Shown here: positions 1-8,670 of the stretch, piece after piece | Layout: every line of letters begins with the position of its first letter | Numbering within the stretch: position 1 is the stretch's first letter | Assembly: GCA_019241525.1 (NCBI GenBank) | Contig: JAFAWY010000007.1 | Location: 1 to 34,691 of the forward strand | Source: Pseudonocardiales bacterium | Lineage (GTDB): Bacteria > Actinomycetota > Actinomycetes > Mycobacteriales > Pseudonocardiaceae | DNA length: 34,691 bases | Reading direction: 5' to 3' | Notes under the pieces: generated by a model | Seen by the model: the letters and a program-made list of their open reading frames with translations, nothing else | Told to the model about the DNA's origin: nothing | Databases searched by the model: none | Translations under genes and position numbers: made by a program

Positions 1-202
1 CGCCGAAGGTGTTGGTGGTGAGGATCCGCGCGCCGGCCTCGGCGTACTGCTCGTGCAGCTGGGCGACGACCTCCGGACGGTCGACGTTCCACAGCTCGCC
101 GGCGCCGCCGTCGTCCAGCCCGTGCTCCTGCAGGAGGGTGCCCATCCCGCCGTCCAGGAGGATCGGGGCGTCGTGGCCGAGGAGGGCGCTCAGCCGGTTC
201 AC
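1..202 (-). CDS. homocysteine S-methyltransferase family protein (5' part only)
   Basis: Only the first 67 codons lie in the window; the gene runs off the left edge. The N-terminus carries the motif DGGMGTLLQ followed about 40 residues later by GARILTTNTFG. This is the start of the Pfam S-methyl_trans (PF02574) TIM barrel of homocysteine S-methyltransferases, which transfer a methyl group to homocysteine through a zinc-bound thiolate; the zinc cysteines would lie outside the window. The GTG start overlaps the stop of the preceding small gene in a GTGA, so the two are translationally coupled. Third codon positions are almost all G or C (66 of 67), more extreme than the genes to the right. Substrate (S-methylmethionine, betaine or methyltetrahydrofolate) cannot be told from this fragment. 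Confidence 0.85.
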   Translation of the reverse strand, partial: MNRLSALLGHDAPILLDGGMGTLLQEHGLDDGGAGELWNVDRPEVVAQLHEQYAEAGARILTTNTFG

Positions 203-516
203 GACGCGGCCCCGGCGTCCTGCGCGGGCCCGAGCGCATCGAGGTACGCCGTCACCCGGTCCTCCGACCACTGCGCCTCCAGCTCCGAGACCACGCGGTC
301 ACACACCTCGGCGCCGCTGCCCTCGGCCGGCGTCCACTCGCCGCGGGTCCAACCCTCCAGGTAGGCATCGCTGCCGGTCTCACCCAGACGCATCGCTGCC
401 TCGTCGATCGCCTCCTGGAACCGGCCAGCCAACGGGCTCTTGGTGACGCTGTCGCCCTCCCGCGCGACGACCAGTGAGGGCAGCTCGCGCCAGTACGTCA
501 CCTGATACTCCGCCAC
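199..516 (-). CDS. small 'virulence factor' family protein (PF13769-like)
   Basis: A 105-residue soluble acidic protein with no signal peptide or membrane segment. The N-terminal pattern (YxVTYWRELPSLVVAREG), then FQEAIDEAAMRLG, then DAYLEGWTRGEW resembles the Pfam 'Virulence factor' family PF13769. That name is historical and the molecular function is unknown. The gene is coupled by a 4-bp overlap to a homocysteine S-methyltransferase, so a role connected with methionine or one-carbon metabolism is an inference from context. The GTG start at 516 is preceded by TAACCT six bases upstream, a possible leaderless arrangement. Family assignment is from remembered patterns. Confidence 0.7.
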   Translation of the reverse strand: MAEYQVTYWRELPSLVVAREGDSVTKSPLAGRFQEAIDEAAMRLGETGSDAYLEGWTRGEWTPAEGSGAEVCDRVVSELEAQWSEDRVTAYLDALGPAQDAGAAS

Positions 517-528
517 CCCTCGAGGTTA
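517..528 (-). promoter_or_regulatory. candidate leaderless -10 element for the small family gene
   Basis: On the minus strand TAACCT (528-523) fits the actinobacterial -10 consensus TANNNT and ends six bases before the GTG start at 516. Transcription would then begin at or next to the start codon. No clear -35 is seen. Inferred only from sequence. Confidence 0.4.
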
Positions 529-635
529 GCCGCAGCGGCTCCTCCCGGGCTGTCGCATCGAGCTGGTGAGACAGGCACACTTCGCGACCCGAAAAGGTGG
601 CTGGCGCACCGGCGAACTCATCCGAGCTCACAAGG

Positions 636-707
636 CGCCCCCGGAAGGATTCGAACCTTCGCTCCCGCCTCCGGAGGGCGGTGCTCTATCCCCTGAGCTA
701 CGGGGGC
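636..707 (-). tRNA. tRNA-Arg (anticodon CCG)
   Basis: The minus strand folds into a complete 72-nt cloverleaf. The acceptor stem GCCCCCG/CGGGGGC is perfect and the D-arm is GCTC/GAGC. The anticodon stem CCGCC/GGCGG holds the loop CTCCGGA, with CCG at the anticodon. The T-arm is GAAGG-TTCGAAT-CCTTC. The discriminator is G and no CCA is encoded. It decodes the arginine codon CGG. It lies 1.7 kb from the ArgRS-like gene and divergent from it. The sequence 3' of this tRNA (below 636) shows a codon bias different from the rest of the window, which matters because tRNA 3' ends are common integration sites. Confidence 0.97.
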
Positions 708-761
708 CTGCCGCGGCAGAGCGTACCTCTTACTTGTGGTCCACGCCCAACGCGGTGTCGG

Positions 762-1520
762 TCAGCGTGGTGGCGGCAGTGGTTGCGCGCCGCGCTGGAC
801 GAGCAGCTGGGTCATGTAGTCGCTCTCGGCGCCCTGGGAAACGACCATTTTCTCCGCCAGGTTGCGCACCTGGGCTATCTCACCGTGCTGCGCGGCGTAC
901 TGAGCCATCGGTGCGCCGCCCTGATGGTGTCGCAGCATCAGCTGCAGGAACAGGACGTCGAACTGGGCACCGTTGGCGGCGCGGAGCCGGTCCAGATCCC
1001 CAGGGGACGCCATCCCCGGCATCGTTGCCATGCCGGCCGATCCGTTGCCGTGTGCCATGTCCGCCATCCCCGGCATGGAACTGGTTGCCGGCATCCAGGT
1101 CATGTACCGGCCGGTGGGCAGCGCAGCGGCGTCCCACAGGCTCAGCCAGCCCTGCATCTGACCGATCTGCTCGAGCTGATTGGTCTCGATGTCGAAGGCG
1201 AGCAGCCGGATCGCGGGGTCGGTGCTGCGGTCGCGCGCCAGGCCGGCCATCAGCACCGCCTGCCGGTGATGCACCGACATATCCTGGGCGAACCCGACAT
1301 CCACTGTCCCGCCTTCAGGCTGCGACCACACTCCACCTATCAATGGCAATGAGGTGCCCAGCGCCGCTCCGAGGAGCAGCATGGTGACCATCGCCCCGCT
1401 GACCAACAGCACTCGTGTCCAACGAGCCGGCCGCCTGGCACCAGCAGGCGCCTCAGCACTTTCGGCGCTGTGAGTGTCCAACTCTCCGTGCACGACTGCT
1501 TCTGCCATGACGCGGTTCAC
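762..1520 (-). CDS. membrane-anchored DUF305 protein with methionine-rich loop
   Basis: 252 residues with a cytoplasmic tail, one transmembrane segment around residues 36-60, and an extracytoplasmic DUF305 (PF03713, ferritin-like helical fold) domain. DUF305 hallmarks are visible: FAQDMSVHHRQAVLMA near residues 78-92 and LMLRHHQGGAPMAQ near 194-207. Between these halves, residues 140-170 contain eight methionines and a histidine, including MPGM twice. Such Met/His-rich stretches occur in copper-binding proteins, so a periplasmic-side metal role is an inference. The ATG start overlaps the stop of the upstream DUF3105 gene as ATGA, so the two are co-translated; an internal Met four codons later is an alternative start. 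No enzymatic function is known for the family. Confidence 0.88.
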   Translation of the reverse strand: MNRVMAEAVVHGELDTHSAESAEAPAGARRPARWTRVLLVSGAMVTMLLLGAALGTSLPLIGGVWSQPEGGTVDVGFAQDMSVHHRQAVLMAGLARDRSTDPAIRLLAFDIETNQLEQIGQMQGWLSLWDAAALPTGRYMTWMPATSSMPGMADMAHGNGSAGMATMPGMASPGDLDRLRAANGAQFDVLFLQLMLRHHQGGAPMAQYAAQHGEIAQVRNLAEKMVVSQGAESDYMTQLLVQRGAQPLPPPR

Positions 1521-2329
1521 CGGCCAGGGCCGGATGACGGGGTGCCGCCTGGAGCGGCCCCGTCACCGGGGGCCGCCCCGCGGCCGCCGGAATAGGTCAG
1601 CGGCACGGCGTTCGGACCGGGCGGCGCGGCAACGAACGGTGGCGGTTTGGCGGTATCAAACAGACCCGGGAGCTCGTCGCAGCTGGCCCCGATCTCCGGA
1701 TAGGTGTACTGGTTGAGCCGCAGTGCCTGGATGAAGTGGTCGATCCGCTTGTCAGCGGCATCGGTCACTTTGAGCTGGTGTCCCCACGACTGCAGGGAGA
1801 TCGGCGCGTCCAAGCCGGGATACGGGGACAGCATGAGGTAGTTCGAGCCCTGCACCCGGTCGCGTAGGGACTGCAGCGCCGCACCGGTGACCTTGCCTGG
1901 GTCGTAGGCAATCCATACCGCGCCATGTTCCAGTGAATGGACCATGTTCTCGTTGCGCACCGGCGTGGTGTAGACCACACCATTGCAGGCCGCCCATGTT
2001 CCGTCGTGCGGACCTCCGAACGGAGGGCTGTGGTCGTAGGCCACCCGCTGGTCCGGGCCGATGTGACCTCGGCCGGCACTGTAGTTCTCGGTGACCACGC
2101 CCGGGATGTGGGCCGAAGGATCTTTATTGTCAGCGGTCGGGGTAAACGCGCGGCGGTCCTCGTACCGGGTGAACATGTATCCGAAGACGCCGACCGCGAA
2201 GATCAGAACCGCAGCAACGGCAGCTATCGTTCCCCACGGTCTGGGCTTGGTCGCCGTGACGACTGGGCGCGCACCGCGCGCTGCCTTGGTTGTCTTGCCA
2301 CTTGGCATGCCTGATCGGTCCTCGCTCAC
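1517..2329 (-). CDS. membrane-anchored DUF3105 protein
   Basis: 270 residues: a basic cytoplasmic N-terminus, one transmembrane helix at about residues 33-52, and an extracytoplasmic domain matching DUF3105 (PF11303). Recognisable family motifs are YDHSPPFGGPHDGTW, then VHSLEHGAVWIAYDP, and a C-terminal YPEIGASCDELPG segment. Two extracytoplasmic cysteines could form a disulfide. The last 40 residues are a Gly/Pro/Ala-rich tail of low complexity. The gene is coupled to the DUF305 gene by a 4-bp overlap, a pairing I recall from other actinobacteria. The function is unknown. The GTG start at 2329 has a poor Shine-Dalgarno; ATG at 2308 is an alternative. Confidence 0.87.
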   Translation of the reverse strand: MSEDRSGMPSGKTTKAARGARPVVTATKPRPWGTIAAVAAVLIFAVGVFGYMFTRYEDRRAFTPTADNKDPSAHIPGVVTENYSAGRGHIGPDQRVAYDHSPPFGGPHDGTWAACNGVVYTTPVRNENMVHSLEHGAVWIAYDPGKVTGAALQSLRDRVQGSNYLMLSPYPGLDAPISLQSWGHQLKVTDAADKRIDHFIQALRLNQYTYPEIGASCDELPGLFDTAKPPPFVAAPPGPNAVPLTYSGGRGAAPGDGAAPGGTPSSGPGR

Positions 2330-2424
2330 GATGGGTCTGCCGCCAGACCGCGGCGTCAGTGTAGGGAGGTTGGGTCAAGACCAGGTGAACCTGGGCTACC
2401 GAACTCCTCCTTAGACTCGCAGGC
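2330..2424. promoter_or_regulatory. divergent promoter region, DUF3105 / nrtL
   Basis: Rightward, TAGACT (2412-2417) sits seven bases before the GTG of nrtL, the typical spacing of a leaderless actinobacterial transcript. Leftward, TACACT (read from 2363 to 2358) is a possible -10 that would leave a leader of about 20 nt containing a small GTCTG-GCGG-CAGAC hairpin (2332-2345 area) just before the DUF3105 start. A TTGACC (2378-2373) is present but only 9 bp from that -10, too close to act as its -35. Confidence 0.45.
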
Positions 2425-3624
2425 GTGACCCCCGCCGCACTGGCCGACCTGGTCCGATCTGTCGCGCACGGCGTTCTGGCAGACCGTGGTCTCGACCCCG
2501 GCGCGCTTCCGGACACCGTGACGGTTCACCGACTGCGCGATCCCCAGCATGGTGACTACGCCACGAACGTGGCATTGCAGACCGGAAAGAAAGCGGGGGT
2601 ACAACCTCGGGACCTCGCCGGGTGGCTGGCTGAAGAGTTGTCCCGACGCCCTGGAGTGCGCACCGTCGACGTCGCCGGTCCTGGCTTTATCAATTTGTGG
2701 CTAGGAGCCGAGGCGCATGGCGACATCCTCACTCAAGTGCTCGCTGCTGGGAAGCGCTTTGGATCAGGTCACGAGCTTGGCGGCTGGCGGATCAACATCG
2801 AATCAGTGCCGGCCAACCGCACTGGCCCGGTCGACCTTGCCGATGCCCGCCAGGTGGCGGTCGCCGATGCGCTGGTCCGGATCCTCACTTTCGCGGGTGC
2901 TGTGGTGACCCGGGGACACGCCAGCGGGGAGGCGGCCAGCGACCGTCGAACTCCTGGCTACGACGTATCAATCTATGTGCTCGGCAGCGGCAATGCCGAC
3001 CAGCTCACGGCGGTCGGCGCCGCACCGGGTAGCGACTCGCCCACCGTGGAGGTGCTGGCGGGACAGCAAGTGAACCTGGTCCAGAAGGCCGCCAGGGGGC
3101 AACTGACCCAGCGTGGGACCACCATCGCGGACCTGATGGAGGCGATCGGGGCGGACGCCACGCGCTACGCGTTGGTCCGCAGCGCTTTTGACTCGCCGCT
3201 CGCCATCGACCGCGACGTCTGGTCAAGACGGACCGACGACAACCCGCTGTTTGTCATCCAGTACGCGCATGCTCGGCTGGCAGCGCTGGCCCGTAACGCC
3301 GCTGATCTGCGGGTCAGTTGTTCGGATCCGCAACTCACACTGCTAGGCCACCGCAGTGAAGGTGAGTTGATCCGCACGCTGGCTGACCTGCCCCGTGTCG
3401 TCACCCGGGCCGCAAGGCTGCGCGAGCCCCACCGGGTAGCCCGTTATCTCGAGGAGCTGGCTGGCGCATACCACAGCTTCTGCGCCGCATGCCGGGTGTT
3501 GCCGCTGGGAGACGAGCGACCTAACCCGCTGCACGCCGCCCGGTTGGTGCTGTGCGAGGCGACCCGGCAAGTGCTGGCCAATGGCCTGGACCTGCTTGAC
3601 GTCAGCGCACCGGAGTGGCTGTGA
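2425..3624 (+). CDS. nrtL: ArgRS-related anticodon-binding protein without catalytic motifs (NrtL-like)
   Basis: 399 residues, clearly homologous to bacterial arginyl-tRNA synthetase (usual length about 550) but lacking about 150 residues of the catalytic core. Residues 1-95 match the ArgRS N-terminal domain ([10 protein letters not shown] at 42-51). At 123-142 the segment that normally reads INxEFVSANPTGPxHxGGxR is [20 protein letters not shown], so the HIGH signature is gone. The sequence then jumps from about residue 173 to [10 protein letters not shown]. The KMSKR signature is replaced by LTQRGTT near 227-233. The C-terminal DALR anticodon-binding half (275-399, [17 protein letters not shown]) is well conserved. 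It should bind tRNA but not charge it, so a true argS must exist elsewhere. I recall RefSeq naming such proteins NrtL. The GTG start looks leaderless, and the stop overlaps lysA. Confidence 0.85.
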   Translation: MTPAALADLVRSVAHGVLADRGLDPGALPDTVTVHRLRDPQHGDYATNVALQTGKKAGVQPRDLAGWLAEELSRRPGVRTVDVAGPGFINLWLGAEAHGDILTQVLAAGKRFGSGHELGGWRINIESVPANRTGPVDLADARQVAVADALVRILTFAGAVVTRGHASGEAASDRRTPGYDVSIYVLGSGNADQLTAVGAAPGSDSPTVEVLAGQQVNLVQKAARGQLTQRGTTIADLMEAIGADATRYALVRSAFDSPLAIDRDVWSRRTDDNPLFVIQYAHARLAALARNAADLRVSCSDPQLTLLGHRSEGELIRTLADLPRVVTRAARLREPHRVARYLEELAGAYHSFCAACRVLPLGDERPNPLHAARLVLCEATRQVLANGLDLLDVSAPEWL

Positions 3625-5042
3625 GGGCGCATCCTGCCGGGCCGCGCCATGCCGACGTGCTGGCCCGGGCCTCCACCGCAGGTCCGTGCCCAGCTGGACC
3701 CGAGCAACTGAACATCCTGCACCCCACGGTGTGGCCGCGCGGGGCGCACCGCGGCGACGACGGTGCGGTGCGGCTGGCTGGCGTCGAGGTGGGTGAACTC
3801 GCAGAGGCTTACGGCACGCCGTTGTTCGTCGTGGACGAAGCCGACTTCCGGGCCCGGTGCGCTGAGCACGCCGCGGCCTTTGGTGCCCAGCATCGTGTGC
3901 ACTACGCAGCCAAGGCCTTCCTGTGCGGTGAGGTCGTGCGTTGGGTCGCCGAGCAGGGCTTGAGTCTGGACGTGTGCACCGGCACCGAGCTCGCGCTCGC
4001 TCTGCACGCCGGATTCCCTGCCTCCCGGATCGCGATGCATGGCAACAACAAGTCTGCTGACGAGTTGACTGCTGCCGTGACGGCAGGGGTCAGCGCGGTG
4101 GTGCTCGACTCCTTCCTGGAAATTGCCCGGCTTGACGACATCGCCCGCCGCCACGGCGTGGTGCAACCGGTGCTGATCCGGGTGACCGTCGGCGTCGAGG
4201 CGCACACGCACGAGTTCATCGCCACTGCCCACGAAGATCAGAAATTCGGCTTCTCGCTGGCGGCCGGAGACGCCATTGAAGCTGTTCGAAGGGTGCTCAA
4301 ATGTCAGGGGCTGCTCCTGGTGGGCCTGCACAGCCACATCGGATCGCAGATCTTCGACGCGGACGGCTTCGAGCTCGCGGCGCACCGGATGGTGGGTCTG
4401 CTGGCATCGCTGCGGGATGAACACGGTGCGGACGCATTGAGCGGGGTAGGAGTCCTCGACCTGGGCGGCGGTCTGGGTATCGCCTACACCGCAGACGACG
4501 ACCCGCCGCAACCGGCCACGCTGGCTACGCATCTGCGGGCCATCGTGGACTCGCGTTGCCGGGAGGCTGGCATACCGAGCCCGGAGCTGGTCGTCGAGCC
4601 GGGCCGGGCGATTGCCGGACCTGGCACGATAACTCTCTACCAGGTGGGAACCATCAAAGACGTTACGGTGGCGGCATCGGCACAGCGGCGCTATATCTCG
4701 GTGGACGGCGGAATGAGCGACAATGTGCGCACCGCACTGTACGACGCAACTTACGATTGCCGGCTGGTGTCCCGCCGCTCAGAAGCGCAAGCGGTGCTGT
4801 CCCGGGTGGTCGGCAAGCACTGCGAGTCCGGTGACGTGGTGGTCCGGGACTGCTGGCTCCCCGATGACCTCGCCCCGGGTGATCTGCTTGCGGTGGCCGG
4901 CACCGGTGCGTACTGCTACGCCATGTCCAGCCGCTACAACCTGTTACCGCGACCAGCGGTAGTCGCCGTCCGAGATGGCTCGCACCGGCTGCTGCTGCGC
5001 CGGGAGACGATCGCCGACCTGCTGTCGCTGGAGGTCTCATGA
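3621..5042 (+). CDS. lysA: diaminopimelate decarboxylase
   Basis: PLP enzyme that decarboxylates meso-diaminopimelate to L-lysine, the last step of lysine synthesis. The alanine-racemase-like barrel carries the PLP lysine in HYAAKAFLC (K98 from this start), the HSHIGSQI motif, the glycine loop [23 protein letters not shown], the substrate cysteine motif CESGD, and [11 protein letters not shown] near the C-terminus. The chosen GTG overlaps the nrtL stop as GTGA and gives 473 residues with the N-terminus [10 protein letters not shown]; another GTG two codons upstream (3615) is possible. Length and motif order are normal. It overlaps hom by ATGA, so lysine and threonine enzymes are made from one coupled message. 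Confidence 0.97.
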   Translation: MRAHPAGPRHADVLARASTAGPCPAGPEQLNILHPTVWPRGAHRGDDGAVRLAGVEVGELAEAYGTPLFVVDEADFRARCAEHAAAFGAQHRVHYAAKAFLCGEVVRWVAEQGLSLDVCTGTELALALHAGFPASRIAMHGNNKSADELTAAVTAGVSAVVLDSFLEIARLDDIARRHGVVQPVLIRVTVGVEAHTHEFIATAHEDQKFGFSLAAGDAIEAVRRVLKCQGLLLVGLHSHIGSQIFDADGFELAAHRMVGLLASLRDEHGADALSGVGVLDLGGGLGIAYTADDDPPQPATLATHLRAIVDSRCREAGIPSPELVVEPGRAIAGPGTITLYQVGTIKDVTVAASAQRRYISVDGGMSDNVRTALYDATYDCRLVSRRSEAQAVLSRVVGKHCESGDVVVRDCWLPDDLAPGDLLAVAGTGAYCYAMSSRYNLLPRPAVVAVRDGSHRLLLRRETIADLLSLEVS

Positions 5043-6412
5043 GCAGGCCCGGGCAGGGTGGCTCGCAGGGCCGGGCCGTTGGGCGGGAGGCCTGCTCGCA
5101 GGGCCGACCCATCGGCGTTGCCTTACTAGGTTGTGGCACGGTGGGCCGGGAGGTATTGCGGCTGCTCACCGAGCAGGCAGACGAACTCGCGGCGCGGGTC
5201 GGTGCCCCCGTGCGGCTGCTTGGGGTAGCGGTGCGGCGTCCTCGGCGGCATCCCGATGTACCCGCAGACTTGCTCACCACTGACGCCGCCGAGCTGGTTG
5301 GCCGCGACGGCGTGGACGTCGTGATCGAGGTGATCGGAGGCATCGAACCGGCCCGGTCCTTGCTGCTCGATGCATTGCGCGGCGGCCGGAGTGTGGTGAC
5401 AGCCAATAAGGCACTGCTGGCCGAGTGCGGACCCGAGTTATACGGCGCCGCCGACGCCGCCGGCGCTGACCTCTACTTCGAAGCGGCCGTGGCCGGAGCG
5501 ATCCCGTTGCTGCGGCCGCTTCGCGAGTCGCTGGCCGGGGACCGCATCACCCGGGTCACCGGCATCGTCAACGGCACGACCAATTTCATCCTGTCCGCAA
5601 TGGACTCCTCCGGCGCCGGCTATGCCGAAACTCTTGAGGAGGCCAGCAGGCTGGGCTACGCCGAGGCCGACCCGACCGCCGACGTGGACGGCTACGACGC
5701 TGCGGCCAAGGCGGCGATTCTCGCCTCACTGGCCTTCCACACTCGCGTGACCAACGCTGACGTGTACCGCGAAGGTATCGCGGAGGTGTCCGCCGGGGAC
5801 GTGATCGCGGCCCGTCAGCTGGGCCGCACGGTCAAGCTGCTGGCCATCTGCGAGCGGGTGACCGACGGCTCGGGGGCCGAGTCGGTCTCGGCCCGGGTCT
5901 ACCCGGCAATGATCCCCCGCTCGCACCCGCTGGCCTCGGTCGGTGGTGCCTTCAATGCGGTGTTCGTCGAGGCGGATGCCGCGGGCGCGCTGATGTTCTA
6001 CGGCCAGGGCGCCGGTGGTGCGCCGACCGCCAGCGCGGTACTCGGGGACCTGGTCGCGGTCGCCCGCAACCGGGTAGCGGGGGGCTACGGACCGCGCGAG
6101 TCCGCCTACGCTGATCTACCGATCCGGCCGATGGAAGACACCCCGACGAGCTACCACATCAGCCTTGAGGTTGCCGACCGTCCCGGTGTGCTGGCGCAGG
6201 TGGCGCAGATCTTCGCCGAGCACGAGGTGTCGATCATGGTGGTGCGCCAGACTGGTCGTAGTTCCGACGACGTACCGGCCGGGGCCAACTTGGTGATCGT
6301 GACGCATGCGGCGCCGGATGCCGCGCTGCGTTCTACTGTGGACAAGCTTGCCGGCCTGGATGTGGTTCGTGACGTGGTCAGCGTGATGCGGGTGGAGGGC
6401 GACGTGACGTGA
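5039..6412 (+). CDS. hom: homoserine dehydrogenase
   Basis: NAD(P)-dependent reduction of aspartate semialdehyde to homoserine, the branch point toward threonine and methionine. The Rossmann motif GCGTVG is at residues 31-36, followed by the substrate-binding region with [32 protein letters not shown] and the catalytic-domain stretch [18 protein letters not shown]-terminal ACT domain (about 370-445, [19 protein letters not shown]) suggests allosteric feedback, typically by threonine. The N-terminus carries about 20 extra residues before the first strand, containing a short duplication (a 13-base unit occurs at about 5078 and 5096). ATG overlaps the lysA stop, and the stop overlaps the thrC GTG. 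Confidence 0.97.
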   Translation: MSRPGQGGSQGRAVGREACSQGRPIGVALLGCGTVGREVLRLLTEQADELAARVGAPVRLLGVAVRRPRRHPDVPADLLTTDAAELVGRDGVDVVIEVIGGIEPARSLLLDALRGGRSVVTANKALLAECGPELYGAADAAGADLYFEAAVAGAIPLLRPLRESLAGDRITRVTGIVNGTTNFILSAMDSSGAGYAETLEEASRLGYAEADPTADVDGYDAAAKAAILASLAFHTRVTNADVYREGIAEVSAGDVIAARQLGRTVKLLAICERVTDGSGAESVSARVYPAMIPRSHPLASVGGAFNAVFVEADAAGALMFYGQGAGGAPTASAVLGDLVAVARNRVAGGYGPRESAYADLPIRPMEDTPTSYHISLEVADRPGVLAQVAQIFAEHEVSIMVVRQTGRSSDDVPAGANLVIVTHAAPDAALRSTVDKLAGLDVVRDVVSVMRVEGDVT

Positions 6413-7488
6413 AGCTGCAGCTGGGAGCGCCTCGTTCCTGGCCGGGGGTGATCGAGGCCTACCCGGACCGGATCCGCACCTGGCCGGGCTGCCGGGTGGT
6501 AACCCTGCAGGAGGGCGGTACTCCGCTGCTGCCCGCGCCGACGCTGTCAGCCAGCACTGGTTGCCAGGTGCTGCTCAAGATTGAAGGCGCCAACCCTACG
6601 GGCTCGTTCAAAGACCGCGGGATGACCATGGCGGTGACCGAGGCGCTGGCTCGGGGCGCGCAAGCGGTGCTGTGCGCTTCCACCGGAAATACCGCGGCAT
6701 CGGCTGCCGCCTACGCAGCTCGGGCCGGTATCCCCAGTGCAGTCCTGGTGCCCCAAGGCAAGATTGCGTTGGGCAAACTGGCGCAGGCCACCGCCTACGG
6801 TGCCCAGATACTGGCGGTGGACGGCAACTTCGACGACTGTTTGGAGCTGGCCCGCAAGACGGCCGCCGATTACCCGGTCACTGCGCTGGTGAATTCGGTG
6901 AACCCGGTGCGGTTACAGGGCCAAAAGAGCGCTGCTTTCGAGATCTGCGATGTGCTGGGGCGGGCTCCGGACGTGCACTGCCTACCGGTCGGCAACGCCG
7001 GCAATATCACCGCTTACTGGCTGGGCTACACCGAGTATCACGCCGACGGGGTGGTGTCTGGCCGGCCGCGGATGTTCGGCTTCCAGGCCGCCGGCGCCGC
7101 GCCGTTGGTGCATGGTGCACCAGTGCGGAACCCCGACACCATCGCGACCGCCATCCGGGTGGGCAGTCCCGCCTCCTGGGACGGGGCGATACGGGCGCGG
7201 GACGAATCCGGCGGCCTGTTCGAGGCGATCACTGACGAGCAGATCCTCGCCGCTTACCGGATGCTGGCCCGGCAGGAAGGGGTGTTCGTCGAACCGGCCT
7301 CGGCTACCGCCGTGGCTGGTCTGCTGCGGGTCGCCGAGGATAGGCGGCTTCCTCGCGGTTCCCTGGTGGTCTGCACGGTCACCGGTCACGGCCTCAAGGA
7401 TCCCGACACTGCCTTGCAGGGAATACCCACCCCTAATCCGATCGCTGTGGATCCCGCCGCCGTCGCAGCCGCCCTGTCCCTTGCGTAG
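6409..7488 (+). CDS. thrC: threonine synthase
   Basis: PLP-dependent conversion of O-phosphohomoserine to L-threonine. The 359-residue protein belongs to the fold-type II PLP enzymes: PLP lysine in [11 protein letters not shown] (K68), phosphate-binding/serine loop [19 protein letters not shown], and the later glycine-rich [15 protein letters not shown] that cradles the PLP phosphate. The C-terminal VTGHGLKDP motif is also typical. The length fits the short bacterial class found in actinobacteria. The GTG start overlaps the hom stop as GTGA, so translation is coupled. 153 bp then separate it from thrB, the first real gap in this operon. Confidence 0.97.
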   Translation: MKLQLGAPRSWPGVIEAYPDRIRTWPGCRVVTLQEGGTPLLPAPTLSASTGCQVLLKIEGANPTGSFKDRGMTMAVTEALARGAQAVLCASTGNTAASAAAYAARAGIPSAVLVPQGKIALGKLAQATAYGAQILAVDGNFDDCLELARKTAADYPVTALVNSVNPVRLQGQKSAAFEICDVLGRAPDVHCLPVGNAGNITAYWLGYTEYHADGVVSGRPRMFGFQAAGAAPLVHGAPVRNPDTIATAIRVGSPASWDGAIRARDESGGLFEAITDEQILAAYRMLARQEGVFVEPASATAVAGLLRVAEDRRLPRGSLVVCTVTGHGLKDPDTALQGIPTPNPIAVDPAAVAAALSLA

Positions 7489-7520
7489 CGCAGCCCCACC
7501 AGCCCGCACCGCGCAGGTCC

Positions 7521-7555
7521 ACATCTCGGGCGTCCCCACCCCGGCATCGAGATGT
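7521..7555 (+). other. short inverted repeat between thrC and thrB
   Basis: ACATCTCG (7521-7528) and CGAGATGT (7548-7555) are perfectly complementary around a 19-nt spacer. The hairpin is in the only sizeable gap of the nrtL-thrB operon and is not followed by a T-run, so it is not a convincing terminator. It may be an operator, an mRNA processing or stability element, or chance. Confidence 0.35.
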
Positions 7556-7641
7556 CTCGGGCTGAGCAGGAGGGCCTCCATAAGCTCGGTATGTCTCCAT
7601 GCCGGGCAAAGGAGAGTTGCGCGGCACGGGAGAGCTGCGTG

Positions 7642-8532
7642 ATGGGTGGCACGGTGCGGGTGCGGGTGCCCGCGTCGACGGCGAATCTGGGGCCAGGATT
7701 TGACGCGCTGGGGTTGGCGCTGGCGCTGTATGACGAGATCGAGGTGATCCCAGCAGTGTCCGGGTTGCGCGTTGAGGTGCACGGTGAAGGCGCCGGGAAA
7801 GTGCCCACTGACGGGAACAATCTGGTGGTCCGGGCGCTGCTGGCGGCGTGTGCCCGGTGCGGTCATCGGCCCGGCGGGTTGGTCCTGCGCTGTCGTAACC
7901 GCATCCCGCACTCCCGGGGCCTGGGCTCGTCGGCGGCCGCCGCCGTCGCCGGAGTACTGGCCGGCTATGCCGTGGTGGGAATGGAACCGGACGAGGCGGC
8001 GTTGCAGGTGGCAGCTGGGTTCGATGGGCATGCCGACAATGCGGCGGCGAGCCTGCTGGGTGGCCTGGTGATCACCTGGAAAGAGGAGACGTCTTTCCGC
8101 GCCACGCGCCTGGAACCACATCCGGATGTGATGCCTGTGCTGTTGGTGCCCGAACAGACCTCGGCAACCGAGGCCACTCGCGGGTTGCTGCCCGCTGCGG
8201 TGCCGCATGCCGACGCCGCCTTCACCGCGGGCCGCGCTGCGCTGCTCATTCATGCGTTGACGGCTGATCCGCGACTGCTGCTGGCCGCTACGGAAGACCG
8301 GCTACACCAGCCCTACCGGCGCGCGGCTTATCCGGCGACCGGGCAGCTGGTGGAGGCATTGCGCGCGGCGGGGGTCCCTGCCGCGGTATCGGGCGCCGGA
8401 CCGACGGTGCTCGCATTGCCGATCAACGGTGAGCTGCCCGCGCGGCTTGGGCCGGGCGGGGAGGCCACTGCGGGCTTTACCCAGTACCGGCTCGGCGTGG
8501 CGCGCACCGGTGCGATCATCGAATGGGGCTGA
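7642..8532 (+). CDS. thrB: homoserine kinase
   Basis: GHMP-family kinase that phosphorylates homoserine, giving the substrate of ThrC. Signature motifs: the N-terminal VPASTANLGPGFDALGLAL; the ATP-binding glycine/serine loop PHSRGLGSSAAAAVAGVLAG; the substrate region GHADNAAASLLGG; and the C-terminal AVSGAGPTVLAL. I chose ATG at 7642 because GGGAGAG lies about eight bases upstream and the protein then starts directly before the first strand (297 residues, normal for the family). GTG at 7639 is also possible, and longer in-frame starts up to 7552 would add a cysteine-rich, unlikely extension. Probably in the same operon as nrtL-lysA-hom-thrC. Confidence 0.95.
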   Translation: MGGTVRVRVPASTANLGPGFDALGLALALYDEIEVIPAVSGLRVEVHGEGAGKVPTDGNNLVVRALLAACARCGHRPGGLVLRCRNRIPHSRGLGSSAAAAVAGVLAGYAVVGMEPDEAALQVAAGFDGHADNAAASLLGGLVITWKEETSFRATRLEPHPDVMPVLLVPEQTSATEATRGLLPAAVPHADAAFTAGRAALLIHALTADPRLLLAATEDRLHQPYRRAAYPATGQLVEALRAAGVPAAVSGAGPTVLALPINGELPARLGPGGEATAGFTQYRLGVARTGAIIEWG

Positions 8533-8670
8533 GAGTCGATCTTCGAAACACTGATCTATGGGCACCTGATGTATGGCCCACCTAATCTACGGGGTGGTTG
8601 TTGCCCGTATCGCGGTGGACCGATAGGCTCAGGGGAGTTCAGACACCGTGTGCACGGGCGCCGGTGCCGC

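Noticed and set aside
2425-3624. nrtL as a plain pseudogene of argS
   Set aside because: The frame is intact over 399 codons, the C-terminal half is well conserved, and start and stop are integrated with the operon (leaderless -10, GTGA overlap). Decay would be expected to break these.
7552-7641. Longer thrB start or a separate leader peptide before thrB
   Set aside because: The extension is unlike homoserine kinases and GGGAGAG fits the ATG at 7642 better.
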